Source: Mycobacterium simulans
GTDB taxonomy: Bacteria; Actinomycetota; Actinomycetes; Mycobacteriales; Mycobacteriaceae
DNA length: 64,000 nucleotides
Direction: 5' to 3'
NCBI RefSeq assembly: GCF_900232995.1
Contig: NZ_OCVX01000003.1
Span: 3,188,350 to 3,252,349 of the forward strand
Every line of letters starts with the position of its first letter. Position 1 is the first letter of the stretch. Under the pieces are notes generated by a model. The model was not told where the DNA came from and ran no database searches. It saw nothing but the letters and a program-made list of their open reading frames with translations. Positions 21,263 to 30,270 of the stretch are shown here, piece by piece. The translations under genes were made by a program, and so were the position numbers.

Positions 21263-21895
21263 TCACCGGGCGCGTTCGAGATACAGTGCACCCCAAATGA
21301 TTTCGGCTAGCGTTGCGGCCAGCTCAGTGTCGTAGTCGGGTGGGCTCGTCGGCAGGTTCTGTTGGCAAGCCCGCTCGACCATCCAGGTCAATGCGCTGGC
21401 GGTGGTGGCCGCGGGGAGCTCCCGGCGGATTGAGCCCTCGACCTGGCCGTTCTCGATGACACCGGCCATTCGCGCGGAGATGGCGGTCAGCAGGTCTCGG
21501 TAGGTCTGCGCGGTTGCCGGGTCGTAGGCGGCCATCTCGTTGAGCGCGACAAGCACGGCCTGGTGACGGCGAAAGCTCTCGATGATGCCGGCCATGGCGG
21601 CGCGGAGTTGGTCTGGATTGTGCTGCGAGGCCACCGCCCACCAGCGTTCGGCGCGGCTGGTGAGATCGCCGAAGACCTCACTGGCGAGGCGCCGCAGCAG
21701 GTGGCCCTTGTCCTCGAAGTAGATGTAGAAGCTGGCTCGTGAGATGCCGGCCTCTGTCGAGAGCCGATCCACGCTGAGCTCGGTGAAACTGGCCCCCTCG
21801 CCCATCAGCCGTTCGGTGGCGTCGAGTAATCGTCGCTCCATCTGTTCTCGCCGCTGCTGGCGGTTGGCCTGCGGCTTGCGGGTGACCGATGGCAT
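21263..21895 (-). CDS. TetR family transcriptional regulator
   Basis: The 210-residue protein has an N-terminal helix-turn-helix (about residues 20-70: LLDATERLM, LSTEAGISRASFYIYFEDKGHLL) followed by a helical ligand-binding domain. It is divergent from a cytochrome P450 gene with 67 bases between, and a clear inverted repeat lies in that gap, so it most likely represses the P450 and itself. The stop is three bases from the proB stop (convergent). Confidence 0.88.
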   Translation of the reverse strand: MPSVTRKPQANRQQRREQMERRLLDATERLMGEGASFTELSVDRLSTEAGISRASFYIYFEDKGHLLRRLASEVFGDLTSRAERWWAVASQHNPDQLRAAMAGIIESFRRHQAVLVALNEMAAYDPATAQTYRDLLTAISARMAGVIENGQVEGSIRRELPAATTASALTWMVERACQQNLPTSPPDYDTELAATLAEIIWGALYLERAR

Positions 21896-21924
21896 CTGCT
21901 GAGCATAGCCGAGATGCTGACGTA

Positions 21925-21954
21925 TTGACTAGACATATTGTCTAGGCATAAGGT
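21925..21954. promoter_or_regulatory. Probable TetR operator over the P450 promoter
   Basis: CTAGACA-TAT-TGTCTAG at 21929-21945 is a perfect 7-base inverted repeat with a 3-base centre. It overlaps TTGACT (21925-21930), a good -35, with TAAGGT (21949-21954) as a possible -10 before the P450 ATG at 21963. A repressor bound here would block both divergent genes. Confidence 0.65.
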
Positions 21955-21962
21955 CACGTTTC

Positions 21963-23228
21963 ATGACGTCGATGACCACGATGACGGGCAGCCGGCCCTA
22001 CGATGCGGTTGACCTGTCGTCGCGTACGTTTTGGTCCAAGACCGCGGCCGAGCGGGAGCGATCATTCGCCGTGCTGCGGGCCGAGCGGCCGGTGAGCTGG
22101 CATCCGCCCGTCGAAGACGCCCTGATGCACGATCCCAACGATCCCGGCTATTGGGCGGTCACCCGACGTTCCGACATCGTCACGGTCAGCCGCAACAACG
22201 AGGTGTTCCGGTCCGGGAAGGGGGTGATGTTCGAGAACGTCCCCGAGGATCTGCTCGAGGCGTCGCAGTCCTTCTTGGCGATGGACCCACCGCGACACAC
22301 CAAGCTGCGCAAGCTCGTAAGCGCTGCCTTCACCCCGCGGCAGGTTCGCCGTATCGAGGACTCGATCAAGACCAACGCCAAGACGATTGTCGAGGAGTTC
22401 CGCGCGGCGGGCAGCGGCGCCGATTTCGTCGACCACTGCGCCAAGGAACTACCCATCCGCACCTTGTCGGACATCATGGGAATTCCGGAATCCGAAAGTC
22501 AGCAGGTGGCACACGCGGCCGATGCGCTGGTGTCTTGGGGCGATCCCGTCTATCTCGACGGACGTAACGCGCTGCAAGTGTTGGTCGAGAACCAAATCTA
22601 TCTGCATCAGATTGCCAGCACGCTGGCCGCACAGCGTCGTGAAAATCCTGGCGATGACCTGTTCAGCGGCCTGGTAAACGCGGAAGTAGACGGGGAGCGG
22701 CTCACCGACGCCGATGTGGCGGCATTCTTCGTGCTGCTTGCCGTAGCCGGCAATGACACCACCCGCCAGACCGCCAGCCACGCGATGAAGGCGCTTACCG
22801 ACTTCCCCGACCAGAAGGCATGGCTACTCGACGATTTCGACAACCGCATCGGCACCGCGATCGAGGAATTCATCCGCTGGGCCACCCCGGTCATGACCTT
22901 CCGCCGCACGGCCGCAACGGATTTCGAGCTGGGCGGCCAAACCATCCGGGCGGGGGAGAAAGTAGTGATGTTCTATGCGTCCGGCAACCGGGACGACGAG
23001 GCATTCGACCATCCGCAGCGCATCGACCTGAGCCGCAGTCCCAACCCGCACGTAAGCTTCGGCGGTGGCGGAGTGCACTTCTGTCTGGGCGCTCATGTCG
23101 CCCGCGCGCAGCTGCGCGCCATCTTCGGCGAGCTGCTCCGGCAGCTGCCCGACATTCGGGCCGGCGATCCGGAGTACTTGGCGGGCAACTTTATTCACGC
23201 GATCCGCAGCATGCCCTGCAGCTTTTGA
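21963..23228 (+). CDS. Cytochrome P450
   Basis: The 421-residue soluble bacterial P450 has the I-helix oxygen motif AGNDTTRQ (about 261), the K-helix ExxR as EEFIRW (about 301) and the heme-binding loop FGGGGVHFCLGAHVA with its cysteine about 377. The form of the heme loop resembles actinobacterial P450s acting on sterols, fatty acids or terpenoids, but the substrate cannot be read from sequence. No ferredoxin or reductase gene is adjacent. Regulation is probably by the divergent TetR protein. The 3' end overlaps the convergent sirtuin gene by 38 bases. Confidence 0.92.
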   Translation: MTSMTTMTGSRPYDAVDLSSRTFWSKTAAERERSFAVLRAERPVSWHPPVEDALMHDPNDPGYWAVTRRSDIVTVSRNNEVFRSGKGVMFENVPEDLLEASQSFLAMDPPRHTKLRKLVSAAFTPRQVRRIEDSIKTNAKTIVEEFRAAGSGADFVDHCAKELPIRTLSDIMGIPESESQQVAHAADALVSWGDPVYLDGRNALQVLVENQIYLHQIASTLAAQRRENPGDDLFSGLVNAEVDGERLTDADVAAFFVLLAVAGNDTTRQTASHAMKALTDFPDQKAWLLDDFDNRIGTAIEEFIRWATPVMTFRRTAATDFELGGQTIRAGEKVVMFYASGNRDDEAFDHPQRIDLSRSPNPHVSFGGGGVHFCLGAHVARAQLRAIFGELLRQLPDIRAGDPEYLAGNFIHAIRSMPCSF

Positions 23229-24039
23229 GCTCACTAGCCAGCAGCACCAGCAACTCCGAACACCCGCCGTCGACCTTGACGGTGGCCAAGTCGTCACCGC
23301 GGGTACGGCCCCGGTTGACGATCCCGATCGGGATGCCGAGTCCCGCGGCGTAGCGTACGAACCGGTAGCCGGAGAACACGGTAAGCGACGAGCCCGCGAC
23401 CAATAACGCATCAGCTTGGTCAACCAGCGAATAGGCTTCGGCCACACGTTCTTTGGGAACGGTTTCGCCGAAGTAGACGATGTCCGGCTTGAGCATTCCG
23501 GCGCAAGACGGGCAATCGAGATAGCGGAACGAGGCGGTATTGGAAACCACGGCGTCCGCGTCCGGGGCGACGGCCAACCCGCCGACGGCCCCGGCGCGCT
23601 CGATGAATCCCGGGTTGAGTGCCTCGAGCCGTTCGGCCAGCGCGGCCCGGCTGACGGTGTAGCTGCAACTCAAGCACGTCACCTGGGCGTAGGTGCCGTG
23701 CAAATTGATCACGCTGGTGCTGCCCGCCTTGGTGTGTAACAGGTCGACATTTTGCGTGATGATGCCGATCACCACGCCGGCATGCTGCAGCGCGGCCAGC
23801 GCGCGATGCCCGGCATTGGGCCGGGTGTCGTCCATGTGTCGCCAGCCAACGTGATTGCGCGCCCAGTACCGTTGCCGGAAAACCGGATCTGACGTGAACT
23901 GCCGAATGGTCATGGGGTTGCTGGGCGGCGAATCGGGGCCTCGATAGTCGGGAATGCCCGAGTCCGTGGAGATCCCCGCTCCGGTCAACACGGCGACCCG
24001 GCGACCGGCCAGTACGGCGACGAGCTCAGGCGACTCCAC
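23191..24039 (-). CDS. Sirtuin-family NAD-dependent protein deacylase
   Basis: Signature motifs are GAGISTDSGIPDYRG (NAD binding, near residue 20), TQNVDLLHTKAG (catalytic region, with HG shortly after in NLHGTYA), the zinc cysteines CLSC and CPSC, and VAGSSLTVFSG. The class removes acyl groups from lysines using NAD; targets are unknown. I favour GTG at 24039 (282 residues), since the frame's ATG at 24117 would overlap the nadE start. It stands head-to-head with NAD synthetase nadE and overlaps the P450 3' end. It is distinct from the M. tuberculosis sirtuin Rv1151c in its longer PDYRGPDS loop. Confidence 0.88.
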   Translation of the reverse strand: MESPELVAVLAGRRVAVLTGAGISTDSGIPDYRGPDSPPSNPMTIRQFTSDPVFRQRYWARNHVGWRHMDDTRPNAGHRALAALQHAGVVIGIITQNVDLLHTKAGSTSVINLHGTYAQVTCLSCSYTVSRAALAERLEALNPGFIERAGAVGGLAVAPDADAVVSNTASFRYLDCPSCAGMLKPDIVYFGETVPKERVAEAYSLVDQADALLVAGSSLTVFSGYRFVRYAAGLGIPIGIVNRGRTRGDDLATVKVDGGCSELLVLLASELKSCRACCGSRE

Positions 24040-24098
24040 AAGGCCGAGCTTAGGGGCAAATTCGGTCTCCGGGCCCGGCCAGGCGACAATGGAAGGCA

Positions 24099-26141
24099 AT
24101 GAGCTTCTATTCCGCATACCAGCACGGGTTCGTGCGCGTTGCCGCGTGCACGAACCACACGACCATTGGTGACCCCGCGGCCAATGCGGCGGCGGTACTG
24201 GGATTGGCGCGCGAGTGCCACGACGACGGCGTGGCGCTGGCGGTCTTTCCCGAGCTGACGCTGTCGGGCTACTCCATCGAGGACATCTTGCTGCAGGATG
24301 CCTTGCTGGACGGTGTCGAAGATGCGCTTCTCGAGATCGTCGCCGCGTCCGCTGGTCTACTTCCGGTTTTGGTGGTTGGCGCGCCGCTGCGTCGTCAGCA
24401 CCGCATTTACAACACCGCGGTCGTCATCCACCGCGGCGCCGTGCTCGGCGTGGCGCCCAAGTCCTATTTGCCCACCTATCGAGAGTTCTACGAACGACGC
24501 CAGGTCGCACCGGGAGACGGCGAGTACGGCATCATCCGGATCGGCGATACCGAGACACCATTCGGCCCGGACCTGCTGTTCAGCGCGTCGGACCTGCCCG
24601 GTTTTGTGTTGCACGTCGAAATCTGTGAGGACATGTTCGTCCCGGTGCCGCCCAGCGCAGAGGCGGCGCTAGCGGGTGCGACGGTGCTTGCCAACCTGTC
24701 CGGCAGCCCGATCACCATCGGCCGCGCCGAGGACCGCTGCCTGCTCGCCCGCTCGGCGTCGTCGCGCTGTCTGGCGGCCTACGTCTATGCCGCCGCGGGC
24801 GCGGGTGAGTCCACGACCGACCTGGCGTGGGACGGCCAGACCATGATCTGGGAGAACGGGGTGCTACTCGCGCAGTCCGAGCGCTTCCCCAGGGGAGAGC
24901 GCCGTTCGGTTGCCGACGTCGACACCGAGTTGCTGCGATCGGAGCGGCTGCGCATGGGCACCTTCGACGACAACCGGCGTCACCACCGGGCGTTGGCGGA
25001 TTCGTTCCGCCGCATCGAGTTTCGCGTCGATCCGCCGGCCAGCGATATCGGACTGTTGCGCAGTGTTGAGCGGTTCCCGTTCGTCCCGGCCGATCCGCAA
25101 CGGCTGCAACAGGATTGCTACGAGGCCTACAACATCCAGGTATCGGGGCTCGAACAGCGACTGCGGGCACTGGACTACCCGAAGGTGGTCATCGGGGTGT
25201 CCGGTGGCCTGGACTCAACGCACGCGCTGATCGTCGCGGCCCGCGCGATGGACCGCGAAGGCCGTCCACGTAGCGACATTCTGGCGTTCACGCTGCCCGG
25301 ATTCGCCACTGGTGAGCGCACCAAGAACAACGCGATCAAATTGTCACGCGCGCTGGGTGTCACCTTCGAGGAGATCGATATTCGCGACGCCGCCACGCTG
25401 ATGTTTCACCAGATGGGTCATCCGTTCGGGCGTGGCGAGAAGGTGTATGACGTCACCTTCGAAAACGTTCAGGCCGGCCTGCGCACCGACTATCTCTTCC
25501 GATTAGCCAACCAGCGCGGCGGCATCGTGTTGGGCACGGGCGACCTGTCCGAGCTGGCGCTGGGCTGGTCGACGTACGGTGTCGGCGACCAGATGTCGCA
25601 TTACAACGTCAACGCTGGAGTGCCAAAGACACTGATCCAGCATCTGATCCGGTGGGTGATCTCGGCGGGGGAATTCGATGACAAGGGGAGCGAGGTGCTG
25701 CAGTCGGGCCTGGACACCGAGATCACCCCCGAACTGATTCCAACCGGTGAAGAGGAAGAACTGCAAAGCAGCGAGGCGAAGGTGGGACCCTACGTCCTGC
25801 AGGACTTCTCACTGTTCCAGGTTCTGCGGTACGGCTTCCGGCCGTCGAAAATCGCCTTCTTGGCCTGGCACGCCTGGAGCGACCCGGACCGTGGCAACTG
25901 GCCGCCCGGCTTCCCGGAGAACAAACGCCCTTCCTATTCACTGTCCGAGATCCGGCATTGGCTGCAGGTTTTCGTCCAGCGATTCTATTCGTTCAGCCAG
26001 TTCAAGCGGTCGGCCTTGCCCAACGGGCCCAAGGTGTCACACGGAGGGGCGTTGTCGCCGCGGGGGGATTGGCGCGCCCCGTCGGACATGTCCGCGCGGA
26101 TTTGGCTCGACCAAATCGAACGCGACGTGCCCGAAAGCTAG
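24099..26141 (+). CDS. nadE: Glutamine-dependent NAD synthetase
   Basis: The last step of NAD synthesis, amidating nicotinic acid adenine dinucleotide with glutamine-derived ammonia. The 680-residue protein has an N-terminal nitrilase-type glutaminase (Glu in [10 protein letters not shown] about 52, Lys in [12 protein letters not shown] about 121, Cys in EICEDMF about 176) and a C-terminal synthetase with the P-loop SGGLDSTH (about 367). ATG 24099 follows GGAAGG. Its stop abuts the stop of the convergent methyltransferase gene. Confidence 0.97.
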   Translation: MSFYSAYQHGFVRVAACTNHTTIGDPAANAAAVLGLARECHDDGVALAVFPELTLSGYSIEDILLQDALLDGVEDALLEIVAASAGLLPVLVVGAPLRRQHRIYNTAVVIHRGAVLGVAPKSYLPTYREFYERRQVAPGDGEYGIIRIGDTETPFGPDLLFSASDLPGFVLHVEICEDMFVPVPPSAEAALAGATVLANLSGSPITIGRAEDRCLLARSASSRCLAAYVYAAAGAGESTTDLAWDGQTMIWENGVLLAQSERFPRGERRSVADVDTELLRSERLRMGTFDDNRRHHRALADSFRRIEFRVDPPASDIGLLRSVERFPFVPADPQRLQQDCYEAYNIQVSGLEQRLRALDYPKVVIGVSGGLDSTHALIVAARAMDREGRPRSDILAFTLPGFATGERTKNNAIKLSRALGVTFEEIDIRDAATLMFHQMGHPFGRGEKVYDVTFENVQAGLRTDYLFRLANQRGGIVLGTGDLSELALGWSTYGVGDQMSHYNVNAGVPKTLIQHLIRWVISAGEFDDKGSEVLQSGLDTEITPELIPTGEEEELQSSEAKVGPYVLQDFSLFQVLRYGFRPSKIAFLAWHAWSDPDRGNWPPGFPENKRPSYSLSEIRHWLQVFVQRFYSFSQFKRSALPNGPKVSHGGALSPRGDWRAPSDMSARIWLDQIERDVPES

Positions 26142-26762
26142 CTAGCGGATCAGGCCAACCGCCGGAATGAAGCGGCCCACCTTAGCCGTGTAGGCGCGGT
26201 AAGCATCGCCGTGGGTGCGCAATAGATAGGGCTCCTCCACCAAACGCACGTGCAGTTCGATCGTTGTGACGAGCAAGGCAAATCCGGCAAACGCAACAAG
26301 ATTCGGCGTCACCAGGGAAATCCCGAGGGAGAACGCGAGCATTGCGGTGTAGATGGGATTGCGTACCCACCCGAATAGACCGGTGTGCACCAGCGCGGTG
26401 GTTTCCTCCTCGTCAACCCCGATCCGCCACGAATCGCCCATCGCGAGCTGCGCAGATACCGTGACTACGATCCCGGCCACCGCAATGAGTATTCCGGCGA
26501 TCTGAATCCAGATCGCGCGCAAGATGGCAATGGGTTCAACGAGATTGAGCCGCTGCAGGATCGGAGCGGTCACACTCACCAGCAGTGCGACCACGAAGCC
26601 CACCCCGGCCAGCCATTCCGGCGACCCGAACCGGCCGTTGATGCCGCGGAAGCCGGCCGATCCGGTGCGCCGATGCTGCAGCCAACTGCGCCAACCGAAT
26701 CCGAGCACACTGAACGCCACCAAGAGTGCCAGGGCGATGTCGGCCGCGGTCGTCGCTGACAT
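26142..26762 (-). CDS. Isoprenylcysteine carboxyl methyltransferase-like membrane protein
   Basis: The 206-residue protein has about five membrane segments and a C-terminal ICMT/PEMT-type region (GLFGWVRNPIYTAML, then HGDAYRAYTAKVGRFIP). Members methylate lipid or prenylated substrates at the membrane with S-adenosylmethionine; the actinobacterial substrate is unknown. Position and orientation beside nadE match Rv2437, but this version is longer than the M. tuberculosis protein as I remember it. Confidence 0.8.
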   Translation of the reverse strand: MSATTAADIALALLVAFSVLGFGWRSWLQHRRTGSAGFRGINGRFGSPEWLAGVGFVVALLVSVTAPILQRLNLVEPIAILRAIWIQIAGILIAVAGIVVTVSAQLAMGDSWRIGVDEEETTALVHTGLFGWVRNPIYTAMLAFSLGISLVTPNLVAFAGFALLVTTIELHVRLVEEPYLLRTHGDAYRAYTAKVGRFIPAVGLIR

Positions 26763-26803
26763 AATCAGTAACAGTACATCGAGATCCGTATTCGTACAGC
26801 GTG

Positions 26804-27664
26804 CTAGTTCTCCGGCACCGCCACGTTGATTCCTTCGACGTCGGGTGCGCAGTTGCCGGCGCCAGGCACCAGCGTAGCGATCGCACCTGCCGCGCAGGCG
26901 CGCCGTAACGCGCGGAGCCGCTGGCGCGGTGAGCCGGGGTTGGGCGGCCAGTCCGCGGCCAGCACCCCCGCGAACACGTCACCCGCGCCGGTGGTGTCCA
27001 CGGGTGTCACAGCCGGCGGGCGTACCTCGAACCTGCCGTCCGGGCCGGCGTATCGGGCCCCGCGCGCACCGAGCGTAACCACGAAATGGGTTGGCTGATA
27101 AGGCCAGTCATCGGCCTCGCTCTCGTTGGCGATCACGACGTCTGCGACGGCAGCCAATTCGGCCAGGGCGGCGGGATCCTGCCCGCTCGGTGACGCATTG
27201 ACGATGACGACTGCACCGGCCTCCCTGGCCGCCCGTGCCGCGGCCAGCGCGGCCATCGCCGGAATCTCCAACTGGGTCAATAGCACATCGCAGGTGGGGA
27301 TCCGGGTCACCTTCAGGTGCGCATTGGCACCCGGAGCCACCACGATGGCGTTCTCCGCGCTGGCATCGACCACGATGGCGGCGGTTCCGGTCGGTCCGGG
27401 TACCCGGATGGTTGCGTCGACTCCAACGGCGTTGGCCCGCAGGTGGGCTCGCAACGTTTCGGCGGCCGGGTCGTCGCCGAACGCGCCGACGAACTGCACC
27501 CGCGCGCCCGCGCGCGCGGCGGCCACGGCCTGATTGGCGCCCTTGCCGCCGGGCACGTGCGTCAAAGTGGACGCCAGCACCGTCTCACCCGGGCGTGGCA
27601 GCGCGGCCACCTCAAACACCAGGTCCATGTTCACGCTGCCCACTACGCATACTCGCGTCGCCAT
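26804..27664 (-). CDS. rbsK: Ribokinase-like PfkB family carbohydrate kinase
   Basis: The 286-residue kinase has both PfkB signatures: GGKGANQAVAAARAGA near residue 38 and the catalytic DTTGAGDVFAGVLA near 228, with the anion-hole GAGD. It probably phosphorylates ribose, though family members vary in sugar specificity. It is the M. tuberculosis Rv2436 equivalent by position. There, the next gene beyond its start is the cyclase Rv2435c; here about 17 kb of other genes intervene. Confidence 0.88.
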   Translation of the reverse strand: MATRVCVVGSVNMDLVFEVAALPRPGETVLASTLTHVPGGKGANQAVAAARAGARVQFVGAFGDDPAAETLRAHLRANAVGVDATIRVPGPTGTAAIVVDASAENAIVVAPGANAHLKVTRIPTCDVLLTQLEIPAMAALAAARAAREAGAVVIVNASPSGQDPAALAELAAVADVVIANESEADDWPYQPTHFVVTLGARGARYAGPDGRFEVRPPAVTPVDTTGAGDVFAGVLAADWPPNPGSPRQRLRALRRACAAGAIATLVPGAGNCAPDVEGINVAVPEN

Positions 27665-27804
27665 TCCGCCGAGGTTATGGACTCGCGCCGGCTTTCACAA
27701 TGGACACTTCCAGGGTCAGACAAAGTTTTCGCCCAACATGTGGTTGGCGTGTGATGCTTTCGCCCCGAAGCTCGTCAACCTTCCGCGTGCTGAATGCCGC
27801 CGAA

Positions 27805-28611
27805 TCAACCGAATTCGACGAGTGTTGTGGGGGCCCGGAGCCGGTCGAGGTAGGGCAACCGGTAGATCAGCGGAATGGCCCACCGCAACAACTTGCCACG
27901 CCCTTGGGGCGCCGGTAGCTCGCGCACCGCGCGGATGCCGGTGATAGCACGCATTTCGTCGTACTGATTGGCGGTGAACGAGAACGGCATCGTGGGTGCG
28001 GTGTAATGCTTACTGAGTTTGATGCCGCGTCGCGAATACGCGCTCAAGAACCAAGGAATGCTGTCGAAGATCAACTGGCCACCGGGAAATCGTTTGGCAC
28101 AGGCCGTGATTAGGTCGAACACCACATCACGCTCCAGGTATTGGAGCAGACCCTCGACGGTTATCAGCACGCCGTTGGTGTCGTCGACCCAGTCCATCCA
28201 GGAGTAGTCGAGTGCGGACTGAGCGCAGTAGCGCAACCGGTTCGATACCGGGAGCAGTTGCTGGCGTAGCCGCACGATTGGCTCAAGGTCCACCGAGAGC
28301 CAGGTCAGCTCGCCGTTGTCGAGGCGCCAAAAGCTGGTCTGCAGCCCCTCTGCCAGGGCGACGACGGTGGCACGCGGATAGCCGTCGAGGTACTCGCGGG
28401 ATGCGTTGTCGAATGCCAAGGCCCGAAGAGCGGTAGCTTGGTGTGTGCGGCCGAAGTGGTGGTAGTCATAGTCGAGGCTGTCGCGCAGGGCGATAGCCAT
28501 CGGGTCGTCGATGATGCCGTCGGGTCGGATGGCCTCGGTCGCGCGCTGATGCAGTGTAAGAAGCGCAGTTTCGGATATGCCGTCGAGATGACGGGCGTCA
28601 ATGACTGGCAT
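27805..28611 (-). CDS. SAM-dependent methyltransferase, LCM/O-methyltransferase-like (PPM family)
   Basis: The protein resembles the actinobacterial leucine-carboxyl-methyltransferase-type family: RATEAIRPDGIIDDPMA and ALRDSLDYDYHHFG at the N-terminus, YPRATVVALAEGLQTSFWRLDN where SAM binds, LSVDLEPIVRLR, and an AEGLLQYL-like VEGLLQYLERD. I chose ATG 28611 (268 residues); an earlier ATG at 28674 adds 21 residues without a better ribosome site. It is divergent from the PPE/isonitrile cluster and could be part of that island, for example methylating a product, but nothing in sequence proves it. Confidence 0.78.
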   Translation of the reverse strand: MPVIDARHLDGISETALLTLHQRATEAIRPDGIIDDPMAIALRDSLDYDYHHFGRTHQATALRALAFDNASREYLDGYPRATVVALAEGLQTSFWRLDNGELTWLSVDLEPIVRLRQQLLPVSNRLRYCAQSALDYSWMDWVDDTNGVLITVEGLLQYLERDVVFDLITACAKRFPGGQLIFDSIPWFLSAYSRRGIKLSKHYTAPTMPFSFTANQYDEMRAITGIRAVRELPAPQGRGKLLRWAIPLIYRLPYLDRLRAPTTLVEFG

Positions 28612-28700
28612 GGATGCACTATAGGCAGTGCAGAGTTCAAGGGCCGTTCCCCATAATCTCGCCGTTCCGGGCAAGGATCACACACGATCTCTGGCGCCGC

Positions 28701-28761
28701 GGGAACTTTTTGCCTCGCTTGGCCGACTACACCGCAAGCGACGCGAAAAGGAGGTGTAGCC
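28701..28761 (+). promoter_or_regulatory. Candidate ECF promoter and strong ribosome site before the PPE1-like gene
   Basis: GGGAAC at 28701-28706 resembles an extracytoplasmic-function sigma -35; CGACTA 17 bases later is only a weak -10 match. AAAGGAGGTG at 28747-28756 is a near-perfect Shine-Dalgarno sequence. It is 23 bases from the first ATG of the PPE frame but at ideal distance from an in-frame CTG at 28762. Confidence 0.4.
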
Positions 28762-30207
28762 CTGATAGCCCCGATATGGATGGCTATGCCGCCGGAGGTG
28801 CACTCGACTCTCTTGAGCGCTGGACAAGGTCCGGGATCATTACTTGCGGCTGCCGCGCAATGGCAAGAACTCAGCAATCAATACAGTCACGTAGCCGCCG
28901 AGTTGAGCCAGCTGCTGGCCGAGGTACAGGCCAGCAGCTGGCACGGAACCGGCGCCGCGCAGTATGTGGCTGCGCATGCCCCCTATCTGGCCTGGCTCGA
29001 GCACGCCTCGATCGGTAGCGCAGTCACCGCCGCACACCACGAGACGGCCGCCGCCGCCTACAGCAGCGCCCTCGCCGCCATGCCCACGCTGACCGAACTG
29101 GCCGCCAACCACGCAGTCCACGGCGTTCTCGTCGCCACTAACTTCTTCGGCATCAACACCGTTCCCATAGCCCTCAACGAAGCCGATTACGCCAGGATGT
29201 GGATCCAAGCCGCCGACATCATGGCTACCTATCAAGCCATCACTGAGGCGGCGACCTCAGGAACACCGCCTACCCCACCAGCGCCACCCATCCTTGCGCC
29301 CGGTGGCGAAGCCCGAGGTGACCAGCGGGACGTATGGAGTTCAATCGCCCAACTCATCAGGGACATCTTGAATTTCATCGCCGATCCCTTCAAGTATTTT
29401 CTACAGTTTTTCGAACGACTCGGATTCGGCCCCGCGGCTGCGGTTGTCCTTGCCGTCATTGCGTTGTTCTTGTATGACGTCCTGTGGTACCCCTACTACG
29501 CCTCCTACTCTCTCCTGCTGCTCCCCTTCTTCACTCCCGCCCTAAGCGCACTCAGCGCCGTTGGCGCGTTCAGCTATTTGTTGGACACCGGGCCCTCGGT
29601 CGGACTGATTCCTGTTGCCGTAGCGCCCAGCGCCGGCCACCACGTTGGTCCCGACATGGGTGTCGGGGTAGCGCCCATCACATCGGCCGCCGCGAGCGGC
29701 GTCTCAGCAACGAGCAACTCGGCACCGGGCGCACCCGCGTCGGCCCCGGTCGACGGCGCTGTACCTGCACCCGTCATCGGCTACGCGGTGCCCGGCCTGG
29801 CGCCCCCGGGGGCCAGTTCGAACCCCAAATCCGGCGCGAAATCGCCTGACACCCTTACTGACACCATCGGAGCCAGCGCCGCAGCAAGAAAGCACTCGGC
29901 GGCCCCCGCACGAGCGCGCCGCATACATCGCCGCAAGATCCGAGCCGGGGCGCGCGGCTACCGCGACGAGTTCCCGCACGCAACTATGGACGACGCTATC
30001 GATGCCGACGCCGAATCCACTTCATCCATGGCAAGTAGGCGAGGCGCGGGCCCCCTAGGTTTTGCCGGCACCGCCGTCAGGCTTGGCACCCACGCCGCCG
30101 GAGTGGTCCACCTTTCCGCCGACGGCACAAGCCATGGCGTCCCGCTCCTCCCTGCGACATGGGTAACCGACGACGAAATACCGGGGGCGAACAGGAGGAG
30201 CTCTTAG
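28762..30207 (+). CDS. PPE family protein, PPE1-like, leading the isonitrile lipopeptide cluster
   Basis: The PPE domain (about residues 1-180) contains PPEVHSTLLSAGQGPGSL, the helix-turn WHGTGAAQYVAAH and NFFGINTVPIALNEADYARMW; then come hydrophobic segments (about 215-290) and an Ala/Pro/Ser-rich C-terminus. Sequence and context match PPE1 (Rv0096). PPE proteins are ESX-exported; PPE1 has been linked to handling of the cluster's metal-binding lipopeptide. I propose CTG 28762 as the start: the strong ribosome site fits it, and the added residues give xIAPIWMAMPPEVHS, as in PPE proteins beginning MTAPVWLASPPEVHS. The conventional ATG is 28780 (475 residues). Confidence 0.85.
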   Translation: MIAPIWMAMPPEVHSTLLSAGQGPGSLLAAAAQWQELSNQYSHVAAELSQLLAEVQASSWHGTGAAQYVAAHAPYLAWLEHASIGSAVTAAHHETAAAAYSSALAAMPTLTELAANHAVHGVLVATNFFGINTVPIALNEADYARMWIQAADIMATYQAITEAATSGTPPTPPAPPILAPGGEARGDQRDVWSSIAQLIRDILNFIADPFKYFLQFFERLGFGPAAAVVLAVIALFLYDVLWYPYYASYSLLLLPFFTPALSALSAVGAFSYLLDTGPSVGLIPVAVAPSAGHHVGPDMGVGVAPITSAAASGVSATSNSAPGAPASAPVDGAVPAPVIGYAVPGLAPPGASSNPKSGAKSPDTLTDTIGASAAARKHSAAPARARRIHRRKIRAGARGYRDEFPHATMDDAIDADAESTSSMASRRGAGPLGFAGTAVRLGTHAAGVVHLSADGTSHGVPLLPATWVTDDEIPGANRRSS

Positions 30208-30270
30208 TCACCTTATTCAGCAGTATCCCGAGAGCGAGCCAAAACGAAGTGAATGAGGAGATCAGAGCCG

